Of a stretch of DNA of 64,000 nucleotides, positions 43,413 to 51,346 are shown one piece after another. The stretch lies in contig NZ_LMQL01000011.1 in assembly GCF_001424545.1 (NCBI RefSeq), positions 389,124 to 453,123 on the forward strand, written 5' to 3'. Under the pieces are notes generated by a model. The model was not told the DNA's origin. It saw only the letters and a list, made by a program, of their open reading frames with translations, and did not search any database. Numbering within the stretch: the first letter of the stretch is position 1; every line of letters begins with the position of its first letter. This stretch comes from Ramlibacter sp. Leaf400. Its GTDB lineage: Bacteria; Pseudomonadota; Gammaproteobacteria; Burkholderiales; Burkholderiaceae_C. The position numbers were made by a program, and so were the translations under genes.

Positions 43413-44060
43413 TCAGCTCGCCGGTCCCACGAGCGCAATCAACTCCTCGAAGCTGCGGATATGCACATCCGCCTCGGCCTTCTTCACCCCCGGCCGCAGC
43501 GACTGCACCGTGGTCATCCCCAGCGCCTTGCCAGCCTTGAGTTCCGACAGCGGGTTGTCGCCCACGACCAGCACCCGCCCTGGCGTGTAGCCGTACCCGG
43601 CCACGATGTCCTCGAAGATCCGCTGCTTGCCGACGTGCGGCTGCACGTCCACGGCGTCGATCACCACGCTGGTGAACCAGTGGGCGATGCCCAATGCATC
43701 CACCTTGGTCTGCTGCAGGCGCCGGAAACCCGACGTGACCAGGTGCTTGTCCACTGCCAGCCGCGGCAGGACCTGCAGGTCGGGGTAGCCCTTCAGCGGC
43801 TGCGTCACGTCCAGCTTGGTGAACGCCGCATGGCCCGCGTCGTACATCCACGGCGTGAAGCCGTAGCGCTGCGCGACCAGGTCCAGGGACGTGTACCAGC
43901 ACTCCTCGAAAGCCTGGTGCAGGCGCTCCTCGGACAGGTGGCCGTGGTTGGCCTGCGCCATCGCCGCGAAGGCCGGCGCGAACAGCGCCTCGCCGGCCTC
44001 GCGTGAATCGCAGAGGCAGTTGTCGAGGTCGAAAAGGATGGCCTGGCAGGGCTGGGGCAT
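43413..44060 (-). CDS. HAD-superfamily hydrolase, pyrimidine 5'-nucleotidase-like
   Basis: A 215-residue phosphatase. Motif I reads ILFDLDNCLCDSR, with Asp nucleophile and Asp acid/base. Motif II is VTSGFRRL and motifs III/IV are HVGKQRIFEDIV with VLVVGDNPLSELKAG. The helical cap between motifs I and II and DLDN motif I recall Sdt1/PyrN-type nucleotidases that remove phosphate from pyrimidine or other small phosphomonoesters. The start is ATG 44060 (MPQPCQAILFDLDN), since motif I normally lies near residue 10. It is divergent from the DUF1294 gene, and CGTAGGAC lies between them at 44109-44116. Confidence 0.85.
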   Translation of the reverse strand: MPQPCQAILFDLDNCLCDSREAGEALFAPAFAAMAQANHGHLSEERLHQAFEECWYTSLDLVAQRYGFTPWMYDAGHAAFTKLDVTQPLKGYPDLQVLPRLAVDKHLVTSGFRRLQQTKVDALGIAHWFTSVVIDAVDVQPHVGKQRIFEDIVAGYGYTPGRVLVVGDNPLSELKAGKALGMTTVQSLRPGVKKAEADVHIRSFEELIALVGPAS

Positions 44061-44184
44061 GGGGACTTTCGCTTGCCCTGGAGCATGACGCCCGCGTCGG
44101 TGGACAGGCGTAGGACGGCCGCGATTGCGAAATCTGCCAGCCCCTCGCTTGCCGCCCGCACGCCCCGTCTCGACAATCCGCGCC

Positions 44185-44631
44185 ATGCGAACACAGGGAA
44201 AGCGGACCCGCGAGAAAGCGCCTTCGCGCGACAGGCCGCATCGGGCGTCCACCCACCGCCCTGCCGCCCTTTCCAGCGGCGCCTGGCTGATCCTGCCGCT
44301 GATGGCGGGCTATGCGGCCGTGCTGGTGTGGGCAGTCTGGACGCAGAAGCTGCCGTGGTGGGTGCTCGCGCTGTCGCCCGTCGTCAACCTGCTGGCGTTC
44401 TTCGCCTACTGGCAGGACAAGTACGCGGCCGGGCGGGGCGGCTGGCGCACGCCCGAAGACACGCTGCACTTCTGGAGCCTGGCCGGCGGCTGGGGCGGCG
44501 CCTGGTTCGCGCAGCAGGTGCTGCGCCACAAGACGAGCAAGCTGTCCTTCCGGCAGGTGTACTGGTTCACGGTGGCCGCGCACTGCGCGGGCCTGGGCTA
44601 CTGGCTCCACCTTCACCTTCCGGGCGGGTGA
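44185..44631 (+). CDS. DUF1294 membrane protein
   Basis: A 148-residue protein. A basic N-terminus (MRTQGKRTREKAPSRDRPHR) leads to two hydrophobic segments (about 32-75), the DUF1294 core NLLAFFAYWQDKYAAGRGGW and a final segment with QVYWFTVAAHC. Many family members carry an N-terminal cold-shock domain; here only a short basic stretch is present. The function is unknown. ATG 44185 is chosen because a GACAAT box sits 10 bp upstream and the earlier in-frame ATG at 44125 would lie in the promoter region. Confidence 0.8.
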   Translation: MRTQGKRTREKAPSRDRPHRASTHRPAALSSGAWLILPLMAGYAAVLVWAVWTQKLPWWVLALSPVVNLLAFFAYWQDKYAAGRGGWRTPEDTLHFWSLAGGWGGAWFAQQVLRHKTSKLSFRQVYWFTVAAHCAGLGYWLHLHLPGG

Positions 44632-44658
44632 ACCCCCCGCCAGCGCCTCGTCGCCAGC

Positions 44659-45906
44659 TCACTCGAAGGGCAGCGACACCGACACCCCTGCCCGCCACGC
44701 CGGATCGACGCCCACGCGGCGCGACAGGTCCATGCGCATGTGCACCTGCTGCGTCAGCTCCAGCTGGCTGCCCAGCGCCAGCGTGGACTCGGGGGCGACG
44801 GCGTCCCAGGCCATGCGGCGCGCGACGCTGGCCTCGGCGCTCGCGCGGCGCGTGAGCTGCAGGCGGGTGTCCAGGCGCACGCCTTCGCGCGCCTCGGCGC
44901 CACCGATGGGCGAGCGGAACTCGCGGTCCGCCGCGGCATAGGACAGGCGCCAGCGCAGCCGATCACCGGGGCTGACGAGGCCGATGCCCCAGCGCTGCCC
45001 CGTGCCTTCGACCGCCGACGACTGGGCGCTCACGGCCTGCAGCGCCGTGTCGCCGCCCAGCTGCTGCAGCAGCTCGAAGCCCTGCGCGCTCTGCGTCGGC
45101 GTCCACTCGGCGCGCGCTTCGGCGGTGAGCCCGCGCAGCACGCCCGCGCGGTAGGCGGCGGCGCCGAAGCCCTGGCCGTAGCGACGGTCGGTGGTGTCCC
45201 AGCCTTCGCGCAGGCGGCCGAGCTGCAGTTCGTAGTCGGTGGCGCCGACGGCCAGCGGCTGCGCGTCGCCGGGCATCGGGGCCGAGGGGCCGTCGGGCGC
45301 GGGCAGCAGTCGCCGCGCCTCGGCGCGCCAGCGGCCCTCCCAGCCGGCACTCGGGTGCGCCCCCGAGAACGCGGGCACGCCGACCGGCACCGAATCGGCA
45401 CGAAGGGGCTCGCGCAGGGCGACGGGGCGGCCCAGGCGCACGCCCGTCATGCGCGCGGCGGGGCTCCAGCCCGCGCCGCCGGTGTAGCCGTCGCCCAGCA
45501 CCATGCGGCCGAGCGGCCCGGGCGCGGGCACGTCCCAGCTCGCGTCGACGCCGCCCACCGGCTGGTCCTGGGTCCCCGGCGCGATGCGCACCTGCGTGCG
45601 CAGGCGGGTCGGTCCCGCTTCCACTTCGCCCTGCAGCAGCACGCGGCCCTGCTGGCCCTCGCGCGGCGCCACCAGCTCGTAGCGCAGCTGCACCTCGGGC
45701 GATTCGAGCGAACCGGTGGCCGCCCCGGGGGCGGCGGGCAGTGCCTGGGGCGCCACGGGCGCGGCGGTCGTCGTGGGCGCGGCGGTGGTGGGCGCGGCGG
45801 TCGTCGGCGGCGCCGGCAGTGTGGGCGACTCGGCGTGCGCGATCCCCGCCAGCGCGACGCACAGCGCGGCGCACAGCGGACGGCGGGGGATCGAGGCAGG
45901 TCGCAT
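44659..45906 (-). CDS. Exported outer-membrane beta-barrel-like protein, distantly usher-like
   Basis: A 415-residue protein with a signal peptide (MRPASIPRRPLCAALCVALA, cleavage near AHA-ES). A Pro/Ala/Thr linker (PTTAAPTTAAPTTTAAP) follows. The mature part is rich in alternating hydrophobic strands with Gly and Arg turns and ends in a terminal aromatic-ended strand (VSVSLPFE), a hallmark of beta-barrel proteins. The segment MVLGDGYTGGAGWSPAARMT with VRLGRPVALREPLRADSV recalls part of fimbrial usher barrels, but no chaperone or pilin genes lie nearby and it is about half usher length. Call it an uncharacterised barrel. Confidence 0.6.
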   Translation of the reverse strand: MRPASIPRRPLCAALCVALAGIAHAESPTLPAPPTTAAPTTAAPTTTAAPVAPQALPAAPGAATGSLESPEVQLRYELVAPREGQQGRVLLQGEVEAGPTRLRTQVRIAPGTQDQPVGGVDASWDVPAPGPLGRMVLGDGYTGGAGWSPAARMTGVRLGRPVALREPLRADSVPVGVPAFSGAHPSAGWEGRWRAEARRLLPAPDGPSAPMPGDAQPLAVGATDYELQLGRLREGWDTTDRRYGQGFGAAAYRAGVLRGLTAEARAEWTPTQSAQGFELLQQLGGDTALQAVSAQSSAVEGTGQRWGIGLVSPGDRLRWRLSYAAADREFRSPIGGAEAREGVRLDTRLQLTRRASAEASVARRMAWDAVAPESTLALGSQLELTQQVHMRMDLSRRVGVDPAWRAGVSVSLPFE

Positions 45907-46045
45907 GTACGGACGATGCTAGGTTCGGGCGCACCGCAGGCTCGTCTGTGACAAGACCTTCAGGCCCGCTGGCAGCGAACCGTGCATACCGCACGGGCCC
46001 GTGGCCCGCGCTGTTGCTCCCGCGCAATAAGCGCAACGAGCGGCC

Positions 46046-48304
46046 TCAGCGCGCCAGGCGCTCCTTCAGCAGCGCCATCAGCTGCTCGGGCGCCACCGGC
46101 TTGGTCAGGTGCGCATCGAAGCCGGCGTCGCGGGCGGCCTTCTGGTCGCTCTCCTGCCCCCAGCCGGTGACGGCCACCAGCAGCGGCTGGTGCTCGCGGT
46201 CGGCCTGCGCGCGGATGCGCCGGCAGGCCTCGTAGCCGTCGATGTCCGGCAGGCCGATGTCGAGCAGCGCCACGTCCGGTGCCTGGTCCAGCGCGGCGCG
46301 CACGGCCGACACGCCGTCGTGCGCGAGCAGGACGCGGTAGCCGCTCATGCCGAGCAGTTCGCCGAGCGTCTCGGCTGCATCGCGGTTGTCGTCCACCACC
46401 AGCACGCGAGCACCGCTGTCCCGCGCGCGTTCCGGTGCGGCCTGGGGTTGCATGGATGTCATGGGCGCCTCCGTCACGGGCAACTCGATGCGGAAGCAGC
46501 TGCCCTGCCCAAGGCCGTGGCTGTGGGCACGGATGCTGCCGCCATGCAGTTCGACCAGCCGCTTGACGAGCGCCAGCCCGATGCCCAGGCCGGTGTTGCC
46601 GCCGTGGCCGCTGTGCCGCTCCTGAACGAACAGATCGAAGATGCGTTCCAGATTCTCCGCCGCGATGCCCACCCCGTTGTCCTGTACCTCGACGACCGCG
46701 TGGTCTCCCTGCCGCATCACGCGCACCTTGAGGCGGCCGCCGCTGGCGGTGAACTTCACCGCGTTGTTGAGCAGGTTGACGACGCACTGCGCCAGGCGCG
46801 TCGGGTCACCGCGGACGAAAGGCGCCGGGCTCTCGATGTCCCGCTCGACCGACAGGCCCCCCTTGGCGGCCGCGGGCGTGATCGAGTCCACCGCCGTCGC
46901 CGCCACCTCGCCCAGGTTCACCGGCTCCTGGCGCAGCTGGATGCGGCCCAGCGTAATGCGCGACACGTCCAGCAGGTCGTCCACCAGGTGCGACAGGTGC
47001 ATGGTCTGCCGCTCGATGGCCGCGCGGGCGCGCTCGATCACCGGGTCGGCCGGCCCGCGCAGCCGGATCAGCTCGGCCGCGGTGCGGATCGGGGCGAGCG
47101 GGTTGCGCAGTTCGTGCGCCAGCGTGGCCAGGAATTCGTCCTTCTGGCGGTCGGCCTGGCGCAGCATCGATTCCTGGTGCTCGGCCACGCGCCGGCGCGT
47201 CTGCTCCTCGGCGCGGCGGTGCTCGGCCGTCGCGCCGTCGCGCAGCGCCTGCGCCAGCAGGTCGATCTCGGCGATGCCGGTGTCGCGCTCGGGCGGCGGC
47301 GAACGGCCGGCCAGCACGTCGTCGCCCAGTTCGCGCAGCGGGCGCGCCAGCTTGCGGCTGAGCACGCCGGCCAGCAGCGCGCTGACGACGACGGCGGTGA
47401 GCAGCAGGCCCACCAGCGCCAGCGAGGTCCAGCGCGTGGGGAACAGGTCGCTGCCGTGCGGCTGCGACACGCGGATGGTGAAGCCGATCGGCGACACCGC
47501 GTAGGCCCCGGTGAGGTCCACGCCGTCGTACCCCCGGGCGCGGTAGAAGCCGCTGGTGGCCTCGGCCTTGCGGCTGATCGGCGTGGCCAGGTCGCCCATG
47601 CGGGTGGACGCCGCATCGTTGGCCGCGACCACCGCGCCGCGGCGGTCCACCAGCACGGCGCGGATCTCCGGCACGCGCACCGCGGCCTGCAGGCGCTCCT
47701 GCAGCAGGTTGGGCGAGAAGGAGAAGATCAGCGCGTAGTGCGCGACGCCGTCGCGCTGCACGGGGATGGACACCGACAGCGCCGGCCGGTTGACCTGGGC
47801 GCCGAAGTACAAATCGCTGTACACCGGGCCGCCCGTCTCCAGCGCCTGCCGCGAGAGGTTGCCCGAACTCAGCGGCAGCGGGCGGCCCTCCCACAGCACC
47901 TCCTTGTTCTGGGCGCCCAGCTGCCACAGGTTGGGCAGGGGATCGCCCGGCGCGATCGCGGTGCTGAACAGCACCTGGCCGTCGGAGCCGACCAGCACGA
48001 TCAGGCTGCCCGGCAGGCTGCGCGTGACCTCGCTGGCGAACTCGCGCATGTGCGGCCAGTCGCCTTCGTGCAGCAGGGGCGAGGCGGCCACCACTTCGAG
48101 CTGCGCGCGGGCGCGGTCGAACTCGGCGTCGGCCGCCTGCACCAGCGTCTGCGCCAGCGCGGACAGGCGCGTCTGCGCAAGGCGGTTCTCCTGCACCGTC
48201 TGCAGTGCCAGCAGGCCCAGGGTGCCCAGGAGCAGCGGCGCCAGCACCGCCGCCAGCAAACGCCACAGCGTCTGGTTCAGGGTCTTGGGACGGAACGACG
48301 GCAT
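46046..48304 (-). CDS. Hybrid sensor histidine kinase/response regulator
   Basis: A 752-residue membrane kinase. TM1 (about 15-35) and TM2 (about 300-320) enclose a periplasmic Cache-like sensor. A HAMP-like linker (SRKLARPLRELGDDVLAG) and a coiled coil lead to HisKA with the phospho-acceptor in FLATLAHELRNPLAPIRTAA. The HATPase domain has NLLNNAVKFTASGG and GLGIGLALVKRLVELHGG. The C-terminal receiver has VLVVDDNRDAAETLGEL and acceptor Asp in VALLDIGLPDIDGYEA. There is no DNA-binding output, so it probably works through phosphorelay. ATG 48304 (MPSFRPKTLNQT). CGTAGGAC lies upstream at 48371-48378. Confidence 0.92.
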   Translation of the reverse strand: MPSFRPKTLNQTLWRLLAAVLAPLLLGTLGLLALQTVQENRLAQTRLSALAQTLVQAADAEFDRARAQLEVVAASPLLHEGDWPHMREFASEVTRSLPGSLIVLVGSDGQVLFSTAIAPGDPLPNLWQLGAQNKEVLWEGRPLPLSSGNLSRQALETGGPVYSDLYFGAQVNRPALSVSIPVQRDGVAHYALIFSFSPNLLQERLQAAVRVPEIRAVLVDRRGAVVAANDAASTRMGDLATPISRKAEATSGFYRARGYDGVDLTGAYAVSPIGFTIRVSQPHGSDLFPTRWTSLALVGLLLTAVVVSALLAGVLSRKLARPLRELGDDVLAGRSPPPERDTGIAEIDLLAQALRDGATAEHRRAEEQTRRRVAEHQESMLRQADRQKDEFLATLAHELRNPLAPIRTAAELIRLRGPADPVIERARAAIERQTMHLSHLVDDLLDVSRITLGRIQLRQEPVNLGEVAATAVDSITPAAAKGGLSVERDIESPAPFVRGDPTRLAQCVVNLLNNAVKFTASGGRLKVRVMRQGDHAVVEVQDNGVGIAAENLERIFDLFVQERHSGHGGNTGLGIGLALVKRLVELHGGSIRAHSHGLGQGSCFRIELPVTEAPMTSMQPQAAPERARDSGARVLVVDDNRDAAETLGELLGMSGYRVLLAHDGVSAVRAALDQAPDVALLDIGLPDIDGYEACRRIRAQADREHQPLLVAVTGWGQESDQKAARDAGFDAHLTKPVAPEQLMALLKERLAR

Positions 48305-48405
48305 GGGTGGGCGCGGCGGCGCAGCCGGCGCCACCGACCCGGACAATCTAACCAAGCTGCGCAGCGCCGTCGTAGGACGGCGCCGCCACGCCCGGATGGG
48401 CTGCG

Positions 48406-48828
48406 TCAGCCGCCCTGCTGCTGGCCGCCGCCGACCATCCACGGCGTGCCGAAGCGGTCGGTGAGCATGCCGAAGGCTTCGGTCCAGAAAGTCCTGGCCA
48501 TCGGCATCGTCACGCTGCCGCCGGCCGCGAGCGTGTCGAACACGCGGCGGGCCTCGTCGGCCGTCGGGTAGTTGAGCGAGAGAGCGAAGCCGGACATCGG
48601 CTTGTGCATGCCTTCGGGCGAGTCCGAGGCCATCAGCATGCGGCCGTCGGGCAGCACGACGCAGGCGTGCATCACGCGGTCGGGGTCGCCCGGCGGGCAG
48701 GCCTGCGGGTCGGGCGACTGGGCGTAGCTCATCATGGTTTCCATCTTCCCGCCGAGCGTTCGCTCGTAGAAGCGCATGGCCTCGGCGCACTGGCCGTCGA
48801 AGAAGATGTAGCTGTCGAGGGTGGGCAT
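48406..48828 (-). CDS. VOC-family (glyoxalase/PhnB-like) protein
   Basis: A 140-residue protein of the vicinal oxygen chelate fold, PhnB/YjdN group: YIFFDGQCAEAMRFYERTLG at the start, MSYAQSPDP, CVVLPDGRMLMASDSPEG, and a C-terminal FWTEAFGMLTDRFGTPWMVG. These proteins often form dimers with a metal site, and substrates vary from methylglyoxal adducts to antibiotics. AGGAG 8-12 nt before ATG 48828 decides the start. A Gly/Gln tail ends the chain. Confidence 0.88.
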   Translation of the reverse strand: MPTLDSYIFFDGQCAEAMRFYERTLGGKMETMMSYAQSPDPQACPPGDPDRVMHACVVLPDGRMLMASDSPEGMHKPMSGFALSLNYPTADEARRVFDTLAAGGSVTMPMARTFWTEAFGMLTDRFGTPWMVGGGQQQGG

Positions 48829-49002
48829 GGCGGATCTCCTGTGGGGTGGGCAGGACGGGCGCGTCCCGCGCCGGGCGCCCGTCCACCCGCACGACGAACG
48901 GGGGCGGCGGAAATCGACAAGGTTCCGCGAGCGGCCTGTCCACCATCTTGCGGGATGCGGGGCGCGGCCGGATGATCCTTGCCCCTTCGAAAGGAACCTG
49001 CC

Positions 49003-49365
49003 ATGGACACCCGTGAACTCGTCGTGCTCGTCACCCGCGGTACCGACCACGAACTCTCCTCGGTCGCCTTCACCATCGCCTGCGGCGGCATCACCTCCGG
49101 CCTCAAGGTGACGGCCTTCCTCACCAGCTCGGCCGTGGACCTGGTGCGCAAGAAGGCGGTGGACACCACGCAGGTGGCGCCGATGGATCCGCTCAAGTCG
49201 CTGATCCAGGACTTCGTCTCGCGCGGCGGAACGCTGATCGCCTGCCCGCCCTGCGTGAAGGCGCGCGGCTATGCGCAGGAGGATTTCATCGAAGGCGTGC
49301 AGATCGCCGGCGCCAGCGTGATCCACGAGAAGTTCAAGGCCGGCGCGGCCAGCCTGAGCTTCTGA
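49003..49365 (+). CDS. DsrE-family protein
   Basis: A 120-residue cytoplasmic protein of the DsrE/DsrF sulfur-transfer fold. The strand-loop motif ELVVLVTRGTDHELSSVAFT opens the chain, and LIACPPCVKARGY carries a Cys-x-x-Cys pair typical of sulfur-relay members. It may take part in persulfide transfer, but no other sulfur-oxidation genes are nearby. AAGGAA upstream supports ATG 49003. Confidence 0.82.
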   Translation: MDTRELVVLVTRGTDHELSSVAFTIACGGITSGLKVTAFLTSSAVDLVRKKAVDTTQVAPMDPLKSLIQDFVSRGGTLIACPPCVKARGYAQEDFIEGVQIAGASVIHEKFKAGAASLSF

Positions 49366-49378
49366 AGCGCCGCTGCCT

Positions 49379-49750
49379 TCAGCAGCGCATCTCGCGGTAC
49401 TTCACGCGCTGGATCGCGACGTTGCCGAGCTCTTCCTCGGTGGGCGAAGGCTTGCCCTTCAGGCGCGCCTCCTCGCGGCGGATGGACGACTCCAGATCGG
49501 CGCATTGCTCGCGCGCCTCGCGCGGCAGCTGCGCGCGGTTCATTTGCTTGGCGCGGTCCTGGGGCACCGGCGAGTCGAAGGTCTTGGAAACGCGGCGCGA
49601 GCCCATGGGGGCGTCGGCGCACGGCGCGTGGGAATAGGTGTGGCCGTTGCACTTGTAGACCTGCCTTTGCCAGGTGTCGTCCTGGGCAGCCAGCGGTCCG
49701 GCGGCGAGCACGAGGGAAGCGGCGAAGAAGGTGGGTCGAAGGGGCAGCAT
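49379..49750 (-). CDS. Exported small protein, DUF4124-like
   Basis: A 123-residue protein with a signal peptide (MLPLRPTFFAASLVLAAGPL, cleavage near AAQ). The mature N-terminus QVYKCNGHTYSHAPCADAPM resembles the DUF4124 motif (V-Y-K-C-x-x-x-x-x-Y-x-x-x-P-C) found in short periplasmic proteins. A charged helical C-terminal half follows (EARLKGKPSPTEEELGNVAI) with a final Cys. The start is ATG 49750. It converges with the DsrE gene. Confidence 0.75.
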   Translation of the reverse strand: MLPLRPTFFAASLVLAAGPLAAQDDTWQRQVYKCNGHTYSHAPCADAPMGSRRVSKTFDSPVPQDRAKQMNRAQLPREAREQCADLESSIRREEARLKGKPSPTEEELGNVAIQRVKYREMRC

Positions 49751-50057
49751 CGTGGCTCCGGATGAAACAGCTGAGCTTGATGCTGCCAAGCCGCGGGGCG
49801 GTGGTCGCACCCGAAGTGCAACGTTGCGTACGCCAACGCACAAACCGTGAGTCTTGTAACCAAGCTCGGCAGTTCGTCGCGGTTCAGCAACGCCCGCGTG
49901 ATTCGCGGCCTTGCGAAAGTGCCGTCCGTTTCACCGCTTCGTTGCGGCCTGGCCCACGCATCGGGTCTTACCCGGGGACCTGCACTATCCTGCCTCAGGA
50001 GATTCCTTCATCGATCCGCGATTGCCAGCAGCCGCGACCTGAGCCAGACTGCAACGC
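49751..50057. promoter_or_regulatory. Intergenic region with palindromes
   Basis: 307 bp between divergent genes. GCAACGTTGC (49818-49827) is a perfect palindrome and overlaps a larger near-palindrome (CGTTGCGTACGCCAACG, 49822-49838); both could be operators for the exported protein gene or the receiver gene. No further gene was found. Confidence 0.35.
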
Positions 50058-50456
50058 ATGGGGCACGCCAGCCAAACCCTTCTCGTCGTCGACAGCCACG
50101 CGGACTGCCGCGAGACGCTGGCGATGGCGCTGGAGTTCTGCGGCTACCAGGTTCGCACCGCCGCCAGCCCGCATGAGGCGCTGGTGTGGCTGCGCGAAGC
50201 CACACCGCGCGCCGTGCTGGTCGACACCCACCTCCTGGGCGGCTGCGGCCTCGACGTGGCCCGCGTGCTGCGCGCCAACCCGCGCTTCGACCAGACCCGC
50301 ATCGTGCTCACCGGCACCTGGTTCACGGCCGAGGACCGCGCCTGCGCGGCCGCGGTGCCGGTGGACGAGCTGTGGCTCAAGCCGCTGGACTTCGGCGACC
50401 TGGTGCAGCAGCTTTCGCTCACGCTGGCCTGCACGGCGGCCGGGCACGACAGCTGA
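50058..50456 (+). CDS. Single-domain response regulator (receiver only)
   Basis: A 132-residue receiver domain. The pocket has one Asp early (LLVVDSHADCRETLAMALEF), phospho-acceptor Asp in AVLVDTHLLGGCGL, Thr in IVLTGTWF and Lys in LWLKPLDFGDL. No output domain follows, so it may act as a phosphate sink or a CheY-like partner for the nearby hybrid or PAS kinases. ATG 50058 is followed by MGHASQTLL. The Mrr-like gene begins 8 bp after its stop. Confidence 0.85.
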   Translation: MGHASQTLLVVDSHADCRETLAMALEFCGYQVRTAASPHEALVWLREATPRAVLVDTHLLGGCGLDVARVLRANPRFDQTRIVLTGTWFTAEDRACAAAVPVDELWLKPLDFGDLVQQLSLTLACTAAGHDS

Positions 50457-50464
50457 ACCATCCC

Positions 50465-51343
50465 ATGGCCAGGAAGTCTCGCGGCCGCCACTTCTCGCAC
50501 ACCCTCGTGGGCACGGCCGTCTCGCTCTTCGGGCTGGGCTGCGCGCTGCTGCTGTTCAGGTTCATGCTGGGCAGCTCGGACAGCTCGATGCTGCAGACGG
50601 CGCCCGTGGTGCTGCTGACCGGCCTGGTGCTGGGCGCGGTGGGCTACGCGCTCAAGCCCCGGCCCAGCCTGGCGCGCCGCGCGGGAGAAGCCACGCTGAT
50701 CCCGGTGGACTCCACCGATTTCGTCGGCACCATGACGCCGCCGCCCGAGCCGCACGACCCGCGCTCGCACCGCGGCCAGCGGCCGCCGGCGCGGACCTGG
50801 GGCCCGCAGGTGTTCGACGACATCGAGTGGCAGCGCTTCGATACCGTGTGCGCCCGCCTGTTCGCGCAGGCCGGCTTCGAGACCCGGCTGCAGTCGCACG
50901 GGGTGGATGGCGGCGCGGACCTCTGGCTGCATTCGCGCCACGCGCAGGGGCCGGTGGCGGTGGTCCAGTGCAGGCACTGGCGCACGCGTCCGGTGGGCGT
51001 GCAGGAACTGCGCGAATTCCTGGCCCTGATGGCTTCGCACAACCTGGCCCGCGGCACCTACCTCACCACCTCGACCTTCACGCCCGACGCGTTGAAGTTC
51101 GCTCGCGCCCACGGCATCCACACGCGCGACGCCGACGGCCTGCTGGACCTGATCGCGCAGCGCTCGCCCGAGCAGCAGCAGGCGCTGATCGAACTCGCCT
51201 ACGAGGGCGAGTACTGGCGGCCCACCTGCGCGCGCTGCGGCCTGAAGATGGTGGAGGTCAGCGCCCGCAACGGCGGCGCCGGCTTCTGGGGCTGCGCCGA
51301 TTTCCCGCGCTGCCGCTTCACCCTGCCCGTCGCCGAGGCCTGA
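50465..51343 (+). CDS. Membrane-anchored Mrr-like nuclease with a topoisomerase-type zinc finger
   Basis: A 292-residue protein. Two membrane helices (about 12-32 and 42-62) anchor it. An Mrr_cat/restriction-endonuclease-like domain follows (about 120-235): FDTVCARLFAQAGFETRLQS, then HGVDGGADLWLHSRH and VAVVQCRHW. In classic Mrr nucleases the QxK Lys is catalytic; here it reads Q-C-R. The C-terminus has a C4 zinc ribbon (CARCGLKMVEVSARNGGAGF then WGCADFPRC) as in topoisomerase IA tails. The mix of anchor, nuclease fold and zinc finger suggests DNA handling at the membrane; cleavage activity is uncertain because of the Lys-to-Arg change. Confidence 0.82.
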   Translation: MARKSRGRHFSHTLVGTAVSLFGLGCALLLFRFMLGSSDSSMLQTAPVVLLTGLVLGAVGYALKPRPSLARRAGEATLIPVDSTDFVGTMTPPPEPHDPRSHRGQRPPARTWGPQVFDDIEWQRFDTVCARLFAQAGFETRLQSHGVDGGADLWLHSRHAQGPVAVVQCRHWRTRPVGVQELREFLALMASHNLARGTYLTTSTFTPDALKFARAHGIHTRDADGLLDLIAQRSPEQQQALIELAYEGEYWRPTCARCGLKMVEVSARNGGAGFWGCADFPRCRFTLPVAEA

Positions 51344-51346
51344 ACT

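Noticed and set aside
46109..48571. An 820-codon plus-strand frame opposite the hybrid kinase
   Set aside because: Shadow of the kinase reading frame; no motif, signal or start context.
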